Of a stretch of DNA of 64,000 nt, positions 57,269-64,000 are shown in pieces. Within the stretch, counting starts at the first letter, position 1. Each line of letters opens with the position of its first letter. Below the pieces are notes generated by a model. It saw only the letters and a program-made list of their open reading frames with translations. It made no database searches and was not told the origin of the DNA. Origin of the DNA: Chrysoperla carnea (taxonomy: Eukaryota; Arthropoda; Insecta; Neuroptera; Chrysopidae); contig NC_058339.1 of NCBI RefSeq assembly GCF_905475395.1, positions 22,204,001 through 22,268,000 on the forward strand. Reading direction: 5' to 3'. The position numbers were made by a program, and so were the translations under genes.

Positions 57269-60200
57269 TAACATAACATAAGAATGAAATATAATTATTT
57301 AATCAATTTTTATTGAAAGAAAAATTAAAAATCAAATGCATGCTTCGTAAAACCCTCAGTTACCTGTCTACTTTTCGAAAAAAATTGTTTAGATGTAAAA
57401 TGTTAGTTTTGTTATGAGGATAAACTTCCCAGTGTTATGCTATCTCTTATCGTTGAGAATTTAAGTTGGCTATTAATGCAACTCGAATAACTTGGTCTAA
57501 TCTGATCAAACTCTAAAATTATTTTTTGATTGGTTAACTATAAAACGAGCAATTAGCAATTATAGATTAAAATGATTCACCGTGTAAAGAAATGAAAGAC
57601 ACAATAATTCACGGTTCTCAAATTTTCATATGTGTTTGGAGTGTACGTTTGTTTGATTCCTTATTCAAACCACTTCATTTTACCTTCCATGTTCCAAAAG
57701 TAAATATGCTACCGCAGTCATTAACTAAACACTACAAAATTCTATTCATCGGTCTGTAATCACCGGTTTACACATAAAATACTAAGAATCTCCTGAAAAT
57801 TTAACCCCCTTTCAAAGCCTTCCCTGAAATTCGGAAATCAAATATTCTCAATAATGATTTTGAGATAAGATTTCTTTTTGTACGCTAATTAATACTTTCA
57901 ATTAATAATTATTATTTCAATTTTCTGATGAAATGAAGTTTACAGAATAATCAAAGAATGGAATATTTCCTCAGTTCATATTTTTATTTATGAATGAACA
58001 TATTTTATTACTTATTAGATTTATTTGCAAAAAATTGAATGAATTTTTCATTATCATTTCATTCATGTACATACGCCCTTGCTGGATTTATACGTATACA
58101 CATTACATAATAATGAAAATTTGTTTTGAATTTAAAAAAAAATTCAATAAAAATAAAACTCCAAATATATATAAATTGTGAAAATTGTGTTATTAACAAT
58201 AGATTACATCTTAATAACAAATTTCTATTGCGACGAGTAGAAAGAAAGTCAAGACATTCAAATTGGATTTTAAAATAGCTGCTTACCAAATGTGATTATA
58301 TAATATTTTTTATTTTAATAAAACATCATGAACCTAAGCAAACAATATTTACAAAGCCATGTTGTACCGACAGAAAAATTACATATGAAGGAAAAAGGAA
58401 TTTGTGAACATGAAAAGAATTGAACCAAAAAAGAAATAGCAAGTAAACATAAGCGTTGTATAGTAGTGTTACGAGAGCAGCCAGTATAATCCAATACGTA
58501 TGGATGTACCAGGTATCTCAGTTTTATTTTTCACCTGTGATACTTCGCCAGAGAAGAGTCAAATAACTAAAAATTCAGTCCAAAAAGACAGCAAATCACC
58601 CAATGTGTTTTAATCCCGAATACTGAGACATAAAATGGAAAATTATATTTTATAAAATCAAATAAATCCGCCGATTTTTACAAAACAAATAAGAAAGAAA
58701 AAAAAATGGGATAGTTAAACATAGTCCGGCCTTTTGAATACAGTAAATTAAACTGCTGACGTAGATGTTACATAATACAAGAGTTTATAAATCAGCTCAT
58801 TTCCCTAGTTTTAAAAATTGAGGAGAGCCAAATTGGACATATTTTTCATTATAAACACGAACCCAATTTGGAAAAATTTTCATTACAAATTTTCATACGC
58901 ATAATATTTCGCATTCCCCATTAAGAACTATCTCTATTTTCAGTATTCAAAAGAGCCAACTCTTAGTCTGCTACTTCATGAACAAAAGATTCTGTTAAAA
59001 TTTCCCGATCTATTATCCATTTCCCTTCACTTGAATAACGATTATTATACATTTTTTCTTTTAAATAGTATAATAAGATGCCCACCTAAAAATCAAAAAA
59101 GTTTCTCTTATTGTTGTTGGAGACTTCTTTGATGGTGATACATTGAAATGATACATTCGGTATATGTACACAGCATTTGACGACGCGACGGTCGATCAAG
59201 TCAAGGAAATTCAAACACAAGTATAAAGTTACTTCATCTTTTCTTTTTTTCAGTATCCATAGTCAGGGTTGAATAAAGGTGACATTGAAGAATTTAACGA
59301 AATGTATATAATGCACCTCTACTAACAATATGGCAGCAGTAAGCAGCGAACAAACAAAACAACTACGACAATATTGTGTTTACTTCTCATATCACAGAAG
59401 AAGTAGGAAAAATTTCAAAGAGGAAAACGTAACAATACTTTTTCTGGCATACCTACCTAGTATTTTGCTATATATTTTCTTATTTGTTTGTACAGAAAAA
59501 TGAAGAAAAAATATAAGTAAACTGGTACACTTTTTGTCAAGGGTTGATTAATATGATAATACAGGGTTGGTAATAGTAAAATCTCTGCCATTATTTTTGT
59601 TAAAGACAACGCAAATAAAACAATATGCAGCGATCCAGAAATGTTTGTACCGCTAGTAGGAGCGACCGATAGGTCTGTTTCTTATTTTCTATAAATTGTC
59701 AAATGTGGTGTAATCAAATGTGATATAACATAAGTGTAAAGTTTTTGTGCAAATACTGCCTTCAATTAATAATTTTCTTGAAAGCAGTCACGCTTTGAAG
59801 GCAACGCTTACCAGAACCATAGCTAAAAATCGATTCATTAGCGTGACTGTGTGCAACTCCATAACCAACAAACGGGGCCTGATTACTTATACTGTCCGTC
59901 TGTCTGCTGGTTTGTCTGACACATGCATAATATAGTATAGTAGTAACAGGTTGAAATAAGGGTTAAAAAGGATGTGCCCCAAAAATTTTGAAAGTTGTGC
60001 ATTATATATTACCAAGATATACAACCAGGTTCAAGAATTGTTTTGATCTATTTTTAACCTTCGGTGGGTGGGAAGGTGGAGCGAGAAAGTGGAGATGAAT
60101 AATCGACTATTTTCAATTATACCCAAGTTGGGCATCAAATAAAACCGCATAACGTGTACATTACAAAACTGTAAATCATACGCAAAGAGATATGGAGGGA

Positions 60201-61040
60201 AGGGATGGAAATGGGGATATAGTCCAGCAAAGCGGGTAGTACACAGCTGATGAAATATATTGTTCATATATTTAAGCTTTTGGTTTTGATCAGTTCTTTA
60301 AACTCTTTTATAACTTTTAATCCATTATTGTTGTAATTGTTAACGCTATTGGTTTTGGTTTAACTTTTTATTTATATTTATTATAATTTGGCAACCCCTT
60401 TTATTCCATCGTTTTAGTTTATTATTTCATCTGAATGTTGTTTTTCATACAAATATATACCTAACTTTTCATATAAAGGCATATAGGCACAATACAGATC
60501 CAGTGTATATACCGAATGTTCAATTTAAATCTAGGCATATAAATATCACGCGTATGACAGAGTACATGCGTTAAGCAATGGATCTAAGTAAGAGATATTA
60601 TAGGTGTTATATGAAATTGCAAAATTGACTTGTATCGTGGTTTATCTGTTGTAGTTCATCTATTCAACTAAGAAACTTCCACTCTCCAAGCGTCTTACAA
60701 CTATCTCAACGCATATCGAATTTCAATATGTATATAATACCTCTCATTTAGATGCATTGCTTAACGCATATATTCTGTCATAATCCTGATATTTATATAC
60801 CTAGATGTAAATCAAACATTCTGTATATAAGTATATACATAAAGCGCTGTCAATAAATAAAAACCTGCAAACTAACTACAAACATTCATTTGATGATATA
60901 CAGGTTGGCTAATTTAAACTGAGACATAGCTATAACCCGAAAATGGCAAATTACAAACAAACAAACCATTACATAGATACAATTAAAAATTTTAAACAAA
61001 ATGTATCGAGCTTAAAAAATGATAGGTTGGCATGGGCACT
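57269..61040. other. Gene-free AT-rich stretch
   Basis: No supported gene. Frames of 62-78 codons (57990-58289, 59747-59935, 60031-60267) lack similarity and conserved composition. Confidence 0.5.
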
Positions 61041-61044
61041 GCTG

Positions 61045-61220
61045 ACAGAAGAGAAAACTTAAAACTTTGGAGTAACTGTGTTTTTTTTTCAAATTTTTAA
61101 TTTGATTTTAGTAAAATAATAGAATTTTTAAAATTTCATAATTTGTAAATTAAAATTATTAACATATATACAGTGGGTATTAAAAACTATAATAAATAAT
61201 AAACACACATTGTTTTAAAA
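61045..61220. repeat. Dispersed repeat shared with left flank
   Basis: Diverged copy of about 6660-6830, recognisable by 'cttaaaactttgga' and the A/T-rich tail ending 'actataataaataataaa'. Confidence 0.6.
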
Positions 61221-61329
61221 TATTTCTCCTTTAAAAACAAAGACTATCACGTTATAGCCCTCCCTTATTCTCCCTTTTATTCCCAATTTTATGGATTTTA
61301 ATTTTTTAGAAAATGAAGTTTTGCCCATG

Positions 61330-61560
61330 ACAAATCATTAAATTAACCTCATTTTTATACTTTTTGGATCAAAATTACTCCATCCACCGAGTTTCATCAA
61401 ATTCTGAAACAAAAATTTTTTTCCCGATTTTCTCGATTTTTTCAAAGGGTTACCCCTTAAAAAAATTGCAAAAATACGTCGAATAGTTTTTGAAATTCGG
61501 ACTAGAATCGATCCAAATATTGCGATATCTCAGAAACTCTCCAATGATCAACCGAGTAAG
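61330..61560. repeat. Satellite-like repeat unit
   Basis: Diverged unit of the repeat at 5625-6090, with 'gatccaaatattgcgatatc' and 'taccccttaaaaaaattgca' in conserved order. Confidence 0.75.
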
Positions 61561-62299
61561 GTGCATTCGGTTTTTTCAATTTACAGCTTAGTCTCAAAGG
61601 TAAAGAACTTACATATAGGGACAATCTATGTGTATATTCTGTATGTATATAACGTAATGTGGTCATTGTATATACCAGTTCGTCTATATATTATACAGAT
61701 GACATGCAATTCTGGATTCGAATCAACTAACTTATTGAACCATCTCGACAATGTTTTTACCTACACTTTGTTGCACGTTTTTGTTAGCTCGTTTGTTTGA
61801 AACTGCGGCTATTAATTTTGAATTAAATTTTTGAGAATGTAGAATTAGGCCTCTCTATCCACTGTTGATAAATGGTTCCTTTACCAATGATTTATAGTTT
61901 CAAGTCAAGAAACCACAGATAACACTGGTATGGTGGATGAAGAGGGTATGAACATCTAGCTTCATGGTATAAACAAGCAAAAAATAATAATAAGTACATA
62001 CAATCAAATTGATATCATTTCTAGTTCGTGAGTCAATTTGTAGAAATTCCCTTTTAACCGCCATTATAATGCAATCTTTGTGATCGTAGAGTCGCGAATA
62101 TAATACTCTACCGAGGCTAAACTGACGAAAGTTCAAATAGACAAGTGAAAACAAACAATTGAGTTAATTGTTGAAATACCATTCATAGGCAGTGTTGATT
62201 TCTTTATCACATTACACATACAAACATGTGACACATTCATAACTGATAATCAAGTATAGTACATATTATAAAATTTCCGCCTAATTGGCGCCCTCACGG
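61561..62299. other. Gene-free AT-rich stretch
   Basis: No supported gene or mobile element. Confidence 0.5.
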
Positions 62300-62690
62300 G
62301 TAAACAGTGATGTTTACGAAAAAATGTTTCAAACAAAAGTTGTTTAATTTTTGATAAGGAACATTAAATTAAACTTTTGTTCTATCTCTAACGGTTTACA
62401 AGATGGGTCCTACGGACCCAAGACCCAATTGACCTATGATGCTCATTTACGAACTTGACCTCACTTTTTACGTCCTGAGTACGCTGTAAAAATTTCAGCT
62501 CGATATCTTTTTTCGTTTTTGAGTTATCGTGTCCACAGACGGACGGACGGACGGACAACCGGAAATGGACTAATTAGGCGATTTTATGAACACCTATGAC
62601 AAAATTTTTTTCCTAGCATCATTATTTTTAAGCGTTACAAACTTGGGACGAAACTTGATATACTATGTATATTTCATATATACATGGTAT
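62300..62690 (+). repeat. Dispersed insect repeat with (GGAC)n core
   Basis: Contains 'gacggacggacggacaacc' and ends 'cgttacaaacttggga' followed by 'tacatggtataaaaa'. Its end recurs inverted at 47522-47590. Probably the 3' part of an old interspersed element. Confidence 0.6.
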
Positions 62691-64000
62691 AAAAAACAAG
62701 TATCCTGGATTTTGATATATTTAATGTGTGGCTTAGGTTAGGTAAGCTTGTTCTTGCTCTTGCTCAACATTGCATAATACTATCTGCTTAAATCAATAAA
62801 TATATCAGCTTTGACGGCTGTTACATATTTTGTTTTTTTCTATATTTCTTTATCAGGACGTTTCAGTAATATACTCTTAAGAACCAAAACAATTCTTAAA
62901 CAAACAAGCCCAGGTTCGAAAACACTGACTTGCACTTCTTACCTATATAATATAAAAGAATGTATAAGAAGAATAAAATGGACATGACGTTCATATATTT
63001 TCCAACCATTGGTTGATTTCATAATTTTATCGTAGATGAATGGATATTTTTAAAATTTATATCGTTGTATTCCACAGACTATATTAGAAACGAAGAAAAT
63101 TCTTGGGTGGAAAATTTTATATACTTCATATACAGACTATATTTTATGAACTTTAAACAAAAAGAAAATGGTTTAGCTCAAATACGTATGTGTATTGTAA
63201 TATATGCTTCAATTTATTAGTCGATAGATAAATTTAAGAATTATAAGCGTATTTCAATTTCATTTTAATCAAATATTTTCTACTAAAACGTGTTAATAGT
63301 TTAAATAAGAAAAGCTCAGAAGAAGACAAAAAATTTGTCTTTCTGGTATAGGAGCTCGGAACGTTTTCGAGAAGGAATGTTATTATGACTGATTTTATGA
63401 ATGTTGTTTTTCTTGCTCTTTCAGTTAGAGCTTAGGCCATCTGGCTGGCGGTAGTAGTTGTGTTGAGTACTGCGCAGCCTTAATGTACAGGTAATAATCC
63501 TAAATTTTAAAAGTTTGATTAACTTTTTTAAATACTCGAACGACTTGGCAGATACGAGGTAAGGAAAAAATTACAAACAAATATACATACACAAATACAA
63601 GTTACGCGCGTAAAACGTAACACTCCTTGAGTTATGTCGAGTAAAATTAATTTGCAAGACAGAAATTAGGTTGCTTTAATTTGCAAGACAGAAATTAGGT
63701 TGCTTTACTAGCACGTTTATTAATCGTTCAAGAAAGAAAGAAATATCCGAAATTTAGCCACCTTAAAATTAACTATTGAAAACATTATCAGCTTTTGTAC
63801 CATTAGGTCTCCACAGGATTGGATTCTAATCCTGTGGGCCGTCTCCACAGGATTGTAAGCAGAGAATTTGTCATTCCCGCAAGTCTTTCACCGTTGCGAG
63901 CCTATAAAAAAAACAAAACCAAATAGACAAAAGAAGTACAGAGGGTACAGAAATGATTACCATTGTTTTGTTATCATTGTTACAAAAATTATTTTTTCAT
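62691..64000. other. Gene-free right edge with short local repeats
   Basis: A perfect 29-bp tandem duplication lies at 63649-63677 and 63678-63706. A 10-bp perfect stem CCACAGGATT...AATCCTGTGG is at 63811-63837. No supported gene. Confidence 0.6.

Overview
The window reads as a stretch of arthropod, probably insect, nuclear genome. It is AT-rich, its few genes carry 54-60 bp introns, and it is littered with small insect-type DNA transposons (hAT-type MITEs, mariner remnants, Helitron-like elements, a tRNA-derived SINE). I see no host protein-coding gene and no stand-alone tRNA or rRNA gene. I could not name the species.

The centre, 25023-44278, is one 19,256-bp Polinton/Maverick (adintovirus-like) element. 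It is bounded by a perfect 6-bp target duplication (ATTAAG at 25017-25022 and 44279-44284) and by terminal inverted repeats whose outer 176 bp are identical. Inside the outer TIR come promoter-like modules (TGACGTCA, CCAAT and AAGATGGCG motifs), then a 1-1.2 kb field of degenerate iterons, then an inward-facing promoter at each end. From left to right the element holds a four-exon protein-primed DNA polymerase B with all motifs intact, an unknown 142-aa gene, an integrase chromodomain remnant (minus), two minisatellites, a truncated adenain-like protease (minus), a phospholipase-A2-domain virion-type protein (minus, one frameshift), an A32-like packaging ATPase (plus, one frameshift), an internal copy of the iterons, a second integrase chromodomain remnant (plus), and two minus-strand genes of unknown function (205 aa spliced, 120 aa). 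The major and minor capsid genes and the integrase core are absent, and no unassigned gap is large enough to hold them. The element is therefore a defective provirus-like copy.

A non-LTR retrotransposon of the restriction-like-endonuclease type (R4/Dong-like), with an uninterrupted 1422-codon ORF, sits inside the Polinton on the minus strand between (TTA)n tracts at 26952-26989 and 31521-31571. It separates the left-end promoter from polB.

The left flank (1-25016) and right flank (44285-64000) are gene-free as far as I can see. They contain an old long inverted repeat (1285-5085), five Helitron-like copies (two carrying nested insertions), hAT-type MITEs with 8-bp duplications, a TTAA-flanked MITE, mariner fragments, satellite-like repeats shared between both flanks, and one miRNA-like hairpin (48656-48776).
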